This document shows positions 54,920 through 64,000 of a DNA stretch of 64,000 nt, in pieces. The number at the start of each line of letters is the position of its first letter. The first letter of the stretch is position 1. The position numbers were made by a program, and so were the translations under genes. Origin of the DNA: Chlamydia serpentis (GTDB lineage: Bacteria > Chlamydiota > Chlamydiia > Chlamydiales > Chlamydiaceae); assembly GCF_900239945.1 (NCBI RefSeq), contig NZ_LT993738.1, forward strand, positions 434,001 through 498,000. Reading direction: 5' to 3'. Under the pieces are notes generated by a model. The model saw only the letters and a program-made list of their open reading frames with translations. It was not told the origin of the DNA and searched no databases.

Positions 54920-57820
54920 ATGAAAACGTCTATTCGTAAGTTTTTAATTTCTACAACACTAGCGCCATGTATTGCTTCAACAGCGTTTTCTGTAGAAGTT
55001 ATTATGCCTTCCGATAATTTTGATGGCGCAAGTGGAAAAATTTTCCCATACACAACACTTGCTGATCCTAGAGGGACGATTTGTATTTTTTCTGGTGATC
55101 TCTATATAGCTAATCTTGATAATTCAATCTCTAGAACTTCTTCTAGTTGTTTTACTAATACCGCAGGAGCCCTTCAAGTCTTAGGGAAAGGAGCTACTCT
55201 CTCTTTCAAAAACATACGTTCCGCAACAGACGGAGCTGCTATCAGTAGCTCAGTAACTCAAAATCCTGAAAAGAACCCCATGAGTTTTTCTGGATTTAAT
55301 CGAATGATCTTTGAGAATTGTGAGTCACTCACTTCAGACACTTCATCCGGAAGCATCAAAGCTCATGGATCAGCAATCTATTCTACAACACCAATAAGCT
55401 TCAGTAACAACAGTTCTATACTATTTCAATACAACCGTTCTGCAGGACCTGGTGCAGGCATTAGAGGACCAAGCATCACTATAGAGAGTAGTAAAAATCA
55501 ACTTCTCTTTAATGCTAATGGATCTACCTCATATGGAGGAGCTCTCACAAGCTCGGCAGCTATCAATCTTATAAATAACCTAACTCCTATAACCTTCTCA
55601 AATAACGCTGCAGGAATTTACGGAGGTGCTGTTTACCTTACTGCGGGATCCATGTTAACTTCTAACAATACCTCAGACGTTACATTTATTAATAATAGTG
55701 CACGTTCTGGAGGAGCTATCTTTGCTAATGGAAATGTTACTTTTTCTAATAACAGAGCTCTTACCTTCCATAACAATACAGCATCTCCTCAAAATTCGGT
55801 TCCTTCTACTACTCCACCACCATCTAACCCTCCGGTCTTAGGCTACGGTGGAGCAATCTATTGTAATCCTCCAGCAGGATCAAGTGCCCAACTTTCTATA
55901 TCTGGCGAAGACTCTGTTGCATTCATAACGAATATAGCTACCGAAGAAGGCGGAGCACTTTATGGTAAAAGCATTGCTATTTCTTCTAATAAATCTACAA
56001 TATTTATTGGAAACCTAGCCTTGAAAGGAGGAGCCATTGCGATTTCTAATTCTGGAGATCTTTCTCTATCCGCAGATCAAGGGGATATTATCTTTGATAA
56101 AAATATAGCCGCACCAACCAGCGGATCATATCGCAATAGTATTTATTTCGGACAAGATGCAAAATTTGTTACTCTAGGTGCTGGCAAAGGTTATAACCTC
56201 TATTTTTATGATCCCATTACCTCAGCCGATCTTTCTAGTGGTACAACTCCTCCTTCTGTTATTGTGAATCCAAAAGGCAATTCTAATACTACGTATTCAG
56301 GAAATATCGTTTTCTCAGGAAAGATGTTAAATACTGATGAGATGGCAAAATCCAATAATTTATTATCTACGCTGAATCAAAAGCTTGAGCTCCAGGGAGG
56401 CACTCTGGCATTGCGAGATAGCGTCACATTACAGGTTCATACCTTTCAACAACATCCAGAGTCTACCCTCTTCATGGATGCAGGTACAACGCTAGCAACT
56501 ACAAATGGGGCTAGCAGTAATACTGATGGTGCTATTACTTTAAGTAATCTTGTGATCAATTTAGACTCTTTGGATGGTACTAAAGCTGCTATTGTCAATG
56601 CGCAAAGTACGAATGGAGCTCTTACTATATCAGGCAAATTAGGACTTATTCATGACTCTACGGACTGCTGTGATAACCATCAGATGTTCAATCACGATTT
56701 AAATCAAGTGCCAATTTTAGAGCTTAAAGCCACTTCTGGAACGGTGACTACTACAGATTTTGATGTCAGCTCGGACAGCTATAAGCCTAGTCCTTATGGT
56801 TATCAAGGTTCTTGGGAGTTTATCTTAGCAAATAATAAAGTCTCGGGAAATTGGAAAAAGAACGGTTATATTCCTCATCCTGAGCGTCTTGCTCCTTTGA
56901 TTCCCAATAGTCTTTGGGGCAATATCCTGGATTTAAGAGCTGTGAGCCAAGCTTCAGCAGCTGGAGGAGAGGATATTCCTGGAAAGCAACTTAGCTTCAC
57001 AGGAATTACAAACTTCTTTCATGCAGATCATAACGATAAAGCCCGTAGCTATCGTCATATGGGTGGAGGCTATCTCATTAATACCTACACACGCATGACT
57101 CCAGACTCTGCTTTAAGTCTAGGCTTCGGTCAGCTCTTTACAAAGTCTAAAGATTATCTAGTAGGTCATGGTCATTCTAATGCCTATTTTGCCACAGCAT
57201 ATTCAAACATTACAAAAACTCTATTTGGATCATACAACGTTTTTTCAGGATTTACGTCCCGAGTTACTTATAGCCGAAGCAATGAAAAATTAAAAACTTC
57301 CTATACAAAATTACCTAAAGCCCGCTGTTCTTGGAGCAATAATAGCTGGTTAGGGGAATTCGAAGCTAACCTGCCAGTAATTCTCTCTTCACGCATTCTA
57401 AACCTTAAGCAGATTATTCCCTTTGTAAAAGCTGAAATTGCCTACGCAAATCATGGAAGCTTCCAAGAAAATAACTCAGAAGGAAGAATCTTTGGTCGCG
57501 GACATCTACTCAATGTAGCAGTCCCGATAGGACTCCGATTTGATAGGTATTCCCATAACCGACCAGATTTTTATACTATACTTGTAGCCTATGCTCCTGA
57601 CATCTATCGGCATAATCCCCATTGTAATACTACTTTGCCTATCAATGGAGCTACCTGGTCTTCTTTAGGGAATGATCTGACAAGAAGTGCTTTGTTAGTG
57701 CAAGCTTCGAGTCATACTTCAGTAAACGATATTTTAGAGATATGTGGCCACTGTGGATGTGACATTCGCAGAACTTCGCGTCAATATACTCTAGATATAG
57801 GAAGTAAATTACGTTTTTAA
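54920..57820 (+). CDS. pmp13: Polymorphic membrane protein Pmp13 (PmpG family)
   Basis: Encodes 966 residues. Signal peptide MKTSIRKFLISTTLAPCIA; passenger with three GGAI, two GGAL and one GGAV motif and FxxN repeats, a Pro-rich insert near 300 (SVPSTTPPPSNPPV); YGYQGSW near 626; HPERLAPL then NSLWG; barrel ending in KLRF. Only 26 bases separate it from pmp14, so the two are probably cotranscribed. Confidence 0.93.
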   Translation: MKTSIRKFLISTTLAPCIASTAFSVEVIMPSDNFDGASGKIFPYTTLADPRGTICIFSGDLYIANLDNSISRTSSSCFTNTAGALQVLGKGATLSFKNIRSATDGAAISSSVTQNPEKNPMSFSGFNRMIFENCESLTSDTSSGSIKAHGSAIYSTTPISFSNNSSILFQYNRSAGPGAGIRGPSITIESSKNQLLFNANGSTSYGGALTSSAAINLINNLTPITFSNNAAGIYGGAVYLTAGSMLTSNNTSDVTFINNSARSGGAIFANGNVTFSNNRALTFHNNTASPQNSVPSTTPPPSNPPVLGYGGAIYCNPPAGSSAQLSISGEDSVAFITNIATEEGGALYGKSIAISSNKSTIFIGNLALKGGAIAISNSGDLSLSADQGDIIFDKNIAAPTSGSYRNSIYFGQDAKFVTLGAGKGYNLYFYDPITSADLSSGTTPPSVIVNPKGNSNTTYSGNIVFSGKMLNTDEMAKSNNLLSTLNQKLELQGGTLALRDSVTLQVHTFQQHPESTLFMDAGTTLATTNGASSNTDGAITLSNLVINLDSLDGTKAAIVNAQSTNGALTISGKLGLIHDSTDCCDNHQMFNHDLNQVPILELKATSGTVTTTDFDVSSDSYKPSPYGYQGSWEFILANNKVSGNWKKNGYIPHPERLAPLIPNSLWGNILDLRAVSQASAAGGEDIPGKQLSFTGITNFFHADHNDKARSYRHMGGGYLINTYTRMTPDSALSLGFGQLFTKSKDYLVGHGHSNAYFATAYSNITKTLFGSYNVFSGFTSRVTYSRSNEKLKTSYTKLPKARCSWSNNSWLGEFEANLPVILSSRILNLKQIIPFVKAEIAYANHGSFQENNSEGRIFGRGHLLNVAVPIGLRFDRYSHNRPDFYTILVAYAPDIYRHNPHCNTTLPINGATWSSLGNDLTRSALLVQASSHTSVNDILEICGHCGCDIRRTSRQYTLDIGSKLRF

Positions 57821-57846
57821 ATCTCATTTAACGATAGGGTTGAGGC

Positions 57847-60783
57847 ATGCCTCTTTCTTTTAAATCCTCATCTTTTTTCCTCTTTGCCTGCTTATGTAGT
57901 GGAAGCTATGCTTTCGCTGAGATTAAATTGGGAGGAAATATTGTTCCACCAATTACGACTCAAGGTGAAGAAATCATATTTAGTTCTGATGCTATCTTTA
58001 AGAACATTCTAGGCGCGCAATTTTCAACTGGTTTTATCAATAGTTCCGAAGATCTCCCGTTATTAGGGAATGGTCATTCCCTAACGTTTTTTTCATGCCA
58101 AGCTCCTAGAAAACAATTTTATACTCTACTTTTTACGAAAAAAACTTTAACCCTAGAGAATTTTTCCTTAATTAGTTTCACAGACAACTCTTCTACAGGG
58201 TCAGGAGGTTTAATCTATGGGAAAAACATTATCCTGAAATCTATAAAAGAATTGAGATGCTCAGGGAATCGTGTCACCTACTCTCCCCCAGCTATAACGA
58301 CCACTACGCCTTCTTCTTCGACTACAATAATTACAGGTCCTGCTATTTTTCAACCGACAAACTCACTAATAATGGAAAATATTTCAGGAGCGATAACATT
58401 TTTCAGCAATCTCTCCAATTTCGGATCAGCAATTAGCAGTACACCAACGACTACTATTACAATCAGGAATAACTCTGCCTCTATGGATTTTTCACACAAT
58501 TTCACATCATCAGCAGGTGGTGTGATTTATGGTGGCCAATCCGTGCTATTCGAAAACAATTCTGGAACAATTACCTTCACAGCAAATTCTTGTGCGAACA
58601 GTTTACAAGGGCTTACCCCAACAGAAAATTTTGCTCTAGGCAGTGGTGGAGCTATCTGTATCCCTACAGGAACTCTAAATTTTAAAAATAATAAAGGTCC
58701 ATATACCTTCTCCTATAACGCCACTCCAAATGATGCTGGTGCGATCTATGTTGAAAACTGTAATTTCATAGGAAACCAGGGAGCTTTTGTATTCGACAGT
58801 AATACTGCAGCAAAAAATGGTGGGGCTATTTGTGCTAAGGTTCTAAATATTGAATCAAGGGGCTCCATTGATTTTAAGTATAATCGTGCAGAAAAAGGGG
58901 GCGCCATCTTCATAGGCCCTTCTATTGGAGACCCTATAAAAACAACATCTACACTTACTATTCAGGCTTCGAAAGGAGATATTACTTTCGAAAGAAATAT
59001 GCTGAATACAAAGCCTGGGATTCGTAATGCTATTACTGTGGAAGGTGGTGGTGAGATTGTATCTCTATCTGCTACAGAAGGATCTCGTCTTTTATTTTAT
59101 GATCCTATTACACATAATTTGCCAACTACAAGCCCAACGAATAAAAATATTATGATCAATGCCAACGGCTCCTCAGGATCCGTTGTTTTCTCTAGCCAAG
59201 GGCTTTCCTCAACAGAGCTTCTGCTTCCTGGAAATACTACAACTACACTATTGGGTACAGTAAGGGTTGCTGGAGGAGAGCTTGCGATCACAGAGAATGC
59301 GGCTGTTAACGTCCTTGGTTTTGCGACTCAAGGTTCGGGTCAACTTACTCTTGGCTCTGGAGGAGCTTTAGGATTAGCTGACATTACTGGAGGCACACCT
59401 GCTGCTGTAGACTTTACCATTGGCAAGCTAGCCTTTGATCCTATTTCTTTTTTAAAGAAAGACTTTGCTGCAGCATCAGTAAATGCAAAAACTAAAACAG
59501 TCACCCTAACGGGAGCATTAAGTCTTGCTAATCATGACGAAGATGATCTCTATGATACACCATTACTAAAATCGCCTGTAGCAATTCCTATAGCTATTTT
59601 TAAAGGAGCCACAGTTACTAAAACAGGTTTTCCTGATGGAGACATTGTGACTACAAGTCACTACGGTTATCAAGGAAAATGGTCCTATACATGGACACGT
59701 CCCCTACTGATTTCTGCTCCAGATGGAGGATTCCCTGGGGGACTGACTCCTGCGGCAAACACTCTCTTTGTTGTTTGGTCTTCAGATACTCCTGTTCACT
59801 CTACTTATATCTTAAATCCTGAGCGTTATGGAGAAATCGTTAGCAATAGTTTATGGATTTCCTTTTTAGGCAATCAGTCGTTTTCAGATCTTCTGGAAGA
59901 TGTTTTCGAAGCGAATCATCAAGGACTCTGTATTACAGCAAAAGCTTTAGGAGCCTATGTTGAGCATACACCTAGAATTGGTCATGAAGGATTTTCAGGA
60001 CGTTATGGTGGTTATCAGGCTTCTCTATCTATGAATTATGTAGACGAAACTACGATAGGCCTTTCTTTCGGTCAGCTCTACGGAAAAACAAATGCTAACC
60101 CCTATGATGCGCACTGCTCAGAACAAATGTACCGGTTGTCCTTTTTTGGACGATTCCCTTTCGTTACTAAACATATGGAGACGCGGATCTCATGGGAAAC
60201 TGCTTATGGATATTCAAATAATCACCTCAAAACTACCTACATCAAACCTAATAAAACTCGACATTCCCAAGGGCAATGGCATAATAACAGCTATTACGTT
60301 CTAGTCTCTGCAGAACATCCTTTCCTAAACTCGTGTCTTCTTACAAGCCCTCTTGCAAAAGCTTGGGACCTCTCAGGATTTATCTCAGCCGAATTCCTTG
60401 GTGGTTGGCAAAGTAAATTTACAGAAACAGGAGATCTAGCACGTAGCTTCAGCAGAGGGAAAGGTTATAATGTTTCCCTACCGATAGGATGTTCTTCCCA
60501 ATTGTTTACATCTTTTAAGAAAGCTCCCTCCACACTGACCATGAAGATCGCCTATAAACCTGACATATATCGCGTAAATCCCCATAATATCGTTACTATA
60601 GTTTCTAACCAAGAAAGTGCTTCTATATCAGGAGCTCATTTACGCCGTCATGGCTTATTTCTACAAATGCATGATTTAGTAGATCTTTCTGAAAAGACTC
60701 AGGCTTTCCTGAATTATACTTTTGATGGGAAGAATGGATTTACAAGCCATCGTGTTTCCACGGGGGTTCAGTCAATATTCTAA
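57847..60783 (+). CDS. pmp14: Polymorphic membrane protein Pmp14 (PmpH family)
   Basis: Encodes 978 residues, clearly different from the other seven. Signal peptide [17 protein letters not shown]; shorter N-terminal domain; passenger with three GGAI plus GGLI and GGVI motifs; Thr/Ser/Pro-rich insert near 150-165; YGYQGKW near 606; barrel ending in QSIF. It is the last pmp of the block, and the PmpG-PmpH order fits the conserved chlamydial pmp locus; the PmpH label is from this order and known orthology. Translation probably coupled to pmp13 transcription (26-base gap). Confidence 0.92.
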   Translation: MPLSFKSSSFFLFACLCSGSYAFAEIKLGGNIVPPITTQGEEIIFSSDAIFKNILGAQFSTGFINSSEDLPLLGNGHSLTFFSCQAPRKQFYTLLFTKKTLTLENFSLISFTDNSSTGSGGLIYGKNIILKSIKELRCSGNRVTYSPPAITTTTPSSSTTIITGPAIFQPTNSLIMENISGAITFFSNLSNFGSAISSTPTTTITIRNNSASMDFSHNFTSSAGGVIYGGQSVLFENNSGTITFTANSCANSLQGLTPTENFALGSGGAICIPTGTLNFKNNKGPYTFSYNATPNDAGAIYVENCNFIGNQGAFVFDSNTAAKNGGAICAKVLNIESRGSIDFKYNRAEKGGAIFIGPSIGDPIKTTSTLTIQASKGDITFERNMLNTKPGIRNAITVEGGGEIVSLSATEGSRLLFYDPITHNLPTTSPTNKNIMINANGSSGSVVFSSQGLSSTELLLPGNTTTTLLGTVRVAGGELAITENAAVNVLGFATQGSGQLTLGSGGALGLADITGGTPAAVDFTIGKLAFDPISFLKKDFAAASVNAKTKTVTLTGALSLANHDEDDLYDTPLLKSPVAIPIAIFKGATVTKTGFPDGDIVTTSHYGYQGKWSYTWTRPLLISAPDGGFPGGLTPAANTLFVVWSSDTPVHSTYILNPERYGEIVSNSLWISFLGNQSFSDLLEDVFEANHQGLCITAKALGAYVEHTPRIGHEGFSGRYGGYQASLSMNYVDETTIGLSFGQLYGKTNANPYDAHCSEQMYRLSFFGRFPFVTKHMETRISWETAYGYSNNHLKTTYIKPNKTRHSQGQWHNNSYYVLVSAEHPFLNSCLLTSPLAKAWDLSGFISAEFLGGWQSKFTETGDLARSFSRGKGYNVSLPIGCSSQLFTSFKKAPSTLTMKIAYKPDIYRVNPHNIVTIVSNQESASISGAHLRRHGLFLQMHDLVDLSEKTQAFLNYTFDGKNGFTSHRVSTGVQSIF

Positions 60784-60808
60784 AACTCTGGAACGCATCT
60801 AGAGTTTT
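60782..60808. terminator. Bidirectional hairpin after pmp14
   Basis: AAAACTCT (60782-60789) and AGAGTTTT (60801-60808), 8-base stem, 11-base loop, beginning inside the pmp14 stop codon. The A-rich 5' arm and T-rich 3' arm suit both strands, and it lies between convergent genes. Confidence 0.6.
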
Positions 60809-60884
60809 AGAGAGCCCTAAGGGAACTTATTAACTTCTATCAATATTCATTTTTGAGTACCTAAATTGAAAAAATATCTCTTTC

Positions 60885-62990
60885 TTAAAAGGATTTTGGT
60901 CGTTTTTTCAAACTCTTATCCTCTGATAGTTCCTCTTCATCAAAAATTGAAATATCGTCATCAGAAATTCCAGTACTCTTAAAGATGAATAGAGACTCTT
61001 CAGGATATAACAAACAGACATCATTAGCCAACTTATCAAATGACTCAAAGAATACAGTGACTTTATGATCTTCACGAGTAAGCAAAATGTTTTTGCTTTC
61101 GATAACTCCTCTTTCAGAGGTTTTGTAATTTGTAACTTCCAAATTCGAAACATAAGATACTAGAGCATTTATAACAGAGCTCCCTAAAGAGTCTCTCTCA
61201 TCACCAAAAAGATCTGGATTATGGAATCTTAGCAAAGCATGTTTTATTGCAGCATCTATGGAAAATATCAAATTTTTCTCTTTAGTGATTTTATTACATA
61301 ACCTTACGGTTAGTCGCTCTTTACATAAAAACTCTTGCGTGCTTACTTCCTGATCCTGCATCATCTGGGCATAAGTGTTATGATTCAGAACCCAGGGTTG
61401 ACTTGAATCATCAAAGGCAAGAATTTTACATCCCGCAGCGTAAGCATCAGCAGTTCCTTTTTTACTCGAAACAAGCATTCTCTCTGATGCCAACTGCAAA
61501 TTACAGATATCGGGATGCGACTCAGGCATTCTGGATATCAAAACAGTAACAGATCTCCCATTTCCATTTTCATGTAATACCAGACGCTTTTGCACTACAC
61601 TGTCCTGACATATATCACAGCTAACAATGTTCAAATAGCCGTATCCCTCTTTGCTAAGTTCTTGGATAAGTATAGAGATCTCTTCAGAAGATAAGCTGTC
61701 TTTTTTAAGACTAGGATCATTGTAAACTACAACCAAATGCTTTTCTTTTTCATTGCATGCAACTAAACGAAGAAAATGAATCCATGACGCAGTATTTGAA
61801 GTATTTCCAAAATTTATAGATACTTTACGAAGTTCTTCTTTGGTAATCTCCTCAGGATCTAGAAATGTTGAGAATAATAAAATCTTCAATTCTTCATTAT
61901 GCAGGTCAGCCAAATACGAAGGGCAGTAGTAGCCCTGAGATAAAGGAGCATGGAGCCTTTGACGATCCAATAATATTCCCGATTCTCCGGGTCCAATGCC
62001 TATGCCAAGAGTATGAAAATGATTATCTAAGAAAGAGAGATTTTTATATAAATCATCCTTATCCTCTTCAGTATTTAAAGATAAAGGAACCTCACACTTA
62101 CATATAGGATCTAATTTATGCATAACATTCACCCAAGGAGTTTCTTTAGTCGAAACTCCTATTGCTTTCTGAAGGACCTGGCCATCTGTTAAGCAAGATT
62201 GTTCCCCATAACAACCAATCATAAGCTCGAACTCTTTAAGATTTTCTGGCCCTAAAATTGCTGGAAAGCACTTGTGCTCTGAGATGTAATCAATGCTAGA
62301 ATGTAAACCTAATAAGGAAAACAATTCTTCTCTGTTTGAGGAAGTATCTTGTCTCCAGGTTCCATGAAAATTAGTCGCAAGATAAAGAGTAATTTCAGTA
62401 TTAGGATAAAGCCTTTGAACTTCATTCGCTAGCCGCACAAAATTCTCATATTCTTCTGGATTTATTAAATTTATACCCACAATAGCAATAGTATCTACTT
62501 GAAGAGAAGGAGCATAAATATATGACCGGGTAATACGACTACGAATCTTTGAAAACGCTTTCCCAATTTCTTGAATATCAATTCCTGAACGTAGTTCAAG
62601 AAACTCGCTAGAACTCATATCAGCGTAAGGAGCTTCTTTAAAATGCCCATGTATTCTATCCTGGTGTTCGGTATAGATAATCTTCCTAAGACCCCTCATT
62701 TGGTTCTCAATTCTCGATATATGATCCTGACCTACTCTCCTTTCTACTTTAAGTATTTTAGCAACATCAGAAGAGAAAATAGGTTGAGAAACTGCTTGTT
62801 TTCTACAACAGGAGATCAACCACTCTATTCCTATGAAAATATGCCCTACGATGGGAATCGCCTTGATGATTCCCAAGGCAAAGTCAGTAATTCTTGAATA
62901 TAAGGGACGCGAAACATCAAAAGCTTGAACAAAATGATAACGAATTGTAGTAAACCAGGAATGTAAATAATAATTCACAGTAAATTCCAA
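60885..62990 (-). CDS. Chlamydia-specific protein of unknown function, membrane-anchored N-terminus
   Basis: Encodes up to 701 residues. The outermost start is TTG at 62990; a GTG at residue 5 (62978) with GGAA upstream is an alternative, and no ATG gives the N-terminus. A hydrophobic segment at about 37-60 (FALGIIKAIPIVGHIFIGIEWLI) is followed by cysteines. The remaining 640 residues are soluble, mixed alpha/beta. No enzyme motif recognised; it may belong to the Chlamydiaceae-only DUF1539/DUF1548-type proteins. The C-terminus is acidic then basic (FDEEELSEDKSLKKRP). It faces pmp14 tail-to-tail. Confidence 0.75.
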   Translation of the reverse strand: MEFTVNYYLHSWFTTIRYHFVQAFDVSRPLYSRITDFALGIIKAIPIVGHIFIGIEWLISCCRKQAVSQPIFSSDVAKILKVERRVGQDHISRIENQMRGLRKIIYTEHQDRIHGHFKEAPYADMSSSEFLELRSGIDIQEIGKAFSKIRSRITRSYIYAPSLQVDTIAIVGINLINPEEYENFVRLANEVQRLYPNTEITLYLATNFHGTWRQDTSSNREELFSLLGLHSSIDYISEHKCFPAILGPENLKEFELMIGCYGEQSCLTDGQVLQKAIGVSTKETPWVNVMHKLDPICKCEVPLSLNTEEDKDDLYKNLSFLDNHFHTLGIGIGPGESGILLDRQRLHAPLSQGYYCPSYLADLHNEELKILLFSTFLDPEEITKEELRKVSINFGNTSNTASWIHFLRLVACNEKEKHLVVVYNDPSLKKDSLSSEEISILIQELSKEGYGYLNIVSCDICQDSVVQKRLVLHENGNGRSVTVLISRMPESHPDICNLQLASERMLVSSKKGTADAYAAGCKILAFDDSSQPWVLNHNTYAQMMQDQEVSTQEFLCKERLTVRLCNKITKEKNLIFSIDAAIKHALLRFHNPDLFGDERDSLGSSVINALVSYVSNLEVTNYKTSERGVIESKNILLTREDHKVTVFFESFDKLANDVCLLYPEESLFIFKSTGISDDDISIFDEEELSEDKSLKKRPKSF

Positions 62991-63828
62991 GAAGCGTAAT
63001 TAATATGTGGAAAAGAAATTAATAAGAAGTCTCAAAAATTAGAATCCTCTGATTTTGAAAACAAGTATCTAAATAAACCAAATCTCAATAAATCTTCGAG
63101 AGATTCTAACGATTCTCTTGATATCTTTAGAAGAAAAGACTTTGATTTTACTTTTTTATCTTTCCTATTTTTTCAGGGGGTACAATTTGTATTGGGATCA
63201 AAGTTAGGATATAGATTTTCGGTTGGCAGAGATCGCAGCATTTTATTCAAGATTGAGAATTTTATATTAATAGTTATCTCTTCCAAATCCTTTTGACATT
63301 ATTCTCTTTAAAGTTTTGGTTTCCTAGATAATCACATGATAGCCTTTCAAAACTACTCTTTGGCCTGTGGAATTTCAAAATAGATTGTCTTATTAGTATG
63401 CAAAGCAAAAGAGAAACTCTGTTCTCAAGCTCGAGACTTTTAATTTCTTAAGGCTTCATATTCGAAGTGATGTATTCATTTTTGATATTTTTCAATCTCA
63501 AAGCTACCGTAGAAGGGTATCCAAGGTATAAGTATCAAGAAGCACAAACATCTGTTATACTGGACTGATTCGCACCCATTTTTTGTTCGGATCCTAGTTG
63601 CAAAGCGACGGAGATCGGTACGACTTATTATAAAATCCTAAAAAAATCATAGTGCAGTATTCAATATCTAAATATTTAGATTAAGATTAAGAAAAGCAAC
63701 GAACACCGATATCCGCAAACAGAAAAAACTTACTTTATAACACAATCTAGAGAGTCTTTTGAAACATCAACCTCAAGAACAATATCACTTCCGGATTAGA
63801 GTAAACACCCAGTCTAGTTTATTCCCTC
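62991..63828. other. 840-base intergenic region
   Basis: No gene supported. AT-rich with stops in all frames. It separates two leftward genes of similar C-terminal type, so it should hold the terminator of the right-edge gene and the promoter of the 701-residue gene; I could not place either with confidence. Confidence 0.5.
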
Positions 63829-64000
63829 TTATTCCTTCCAGAACTTCTCCAAAAAACTTTCTTCCGAATCACTATCGTCTTCTTCAGGAGGATAACATAC
63901 TTGCTGTATAACTTGATCTAACTCGTTACAGTTTATAAACAATTGGATACTTTTTTCAGCTCGTTGGGTTCCTCCAATATTTATATAGTTCTTAACATAC
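63829..64000 (-). CDS. C-terminus of a leftward gene cut by the right edge
   Basis: Open leftward frame of 57 codons from the right edge to a TAA at 63829-63831. The tail is acidic (CYPPEEDDSDSEESFLEKFWKE). Its ending resembles that of the 701-residue protein to the left, where VCLLYPEES precedes an acidic run (here VCYPPEEDDSDSEES), so the two may be tandem paralogs. The 5' part, and hence the function, is outside the window. Confidence 0.6.
   Translation of the reverse strand, partial: YVKNYINIGGTQRAEKSIQLFINCNELDQVIQQVCYPPEEDDSDSEESFLEKFWKE

Noticed and set aside
1-64000. CRISPR arrays, insertion sequences, prophage genes
   Set aside because: No spaced short repeats, transposase, integrase or phage structural motifs were seen in the window.

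Overview
The window looks like a stretch of a Chlamydia (Chlamydophila) pneumoniae chromosome. The evidence is the gene content and order: msbA-accA-hypothetical-hup-tRNA-amiA-murE-...-pbp3-ftsL-rsmH, dnaA-bacA-comF-nqrBCDE, gcsH-PLD-lplA-clpC-mnmA, then Inc-type membrane proteins and a block of polymorphic membrane protein (pmp) genes. Except for inserted lineage-specific genes, this is the conserved chlamydial order. The large array of PmpG-type genes, one with a poly-G tract, is what I know from C. pneumoniae.

Bases 1-12.8 kb: mostly leftward genes. They cover lipid A/ABC export (edge-truncated msbA-like gene), fatty acid synthesis (accA), a DNA-binding HU/IHF protein, tRNA-Arg(CCU), and a division/peptidoglycan cluster (rsmH, ftsL-like, pbp3, murE, amiA). 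A rightward gene of unknown function splits pbp3 from murE. At 11.77 kb a short rightward pair follows: an unknown acidic protein and a TPR chaperone-like protein.

13-19.6 kb: dnaA and bactofilin (bacA), then a leftward ComF-like gene that overlaps bacA tail-to-tail, then the membrane part of the Na+-pumping NADH:quinone reductase (nqrB, C, D, E). nqrA and nqrF are not in this window.

19.6-28.9 kb: two small Inc-like genes, then a leftward gcsH / unknown membrane-anchored protein pair and a leftward lplA / phospholipase-D-family pair, then clpC and the convergent mnmA.

29-33.4 kb: lineage-specific membrane genes. Several have the paired hydrophobic segments typical of inclusion membrane (Inc) proteins. 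One is a probable outer-membrane protein with an 8-base C tract.

33.7-60.8 kb: eight full-length autotransporter genes, pmp6, 7, 8, 9, 10, 11, 13 and 14 by order. All have a signal peptide, GGA(I/L/V) and FxxN repeats, a YGYQG-type middle motif and a C-terminal barrel ending in Phe. pmp10 carries 14 G in its reading frame and is currently ON. Downstream of it is an inverted, internally deleted pmp10-like fragment together with a perfect 79-bp inverted repeat. Between pmp11 and pmp13, where I recall a short pmp12 in human strains, there is only a 52-codon signal-peptide-like frame and an opposite-strand Inc-like gene.

60.9-64 kb: two leftward lineage-specific genes with similar tails, the second cut by the right edge. 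I compared gene identities and strain differences from memory only; no searches were run.
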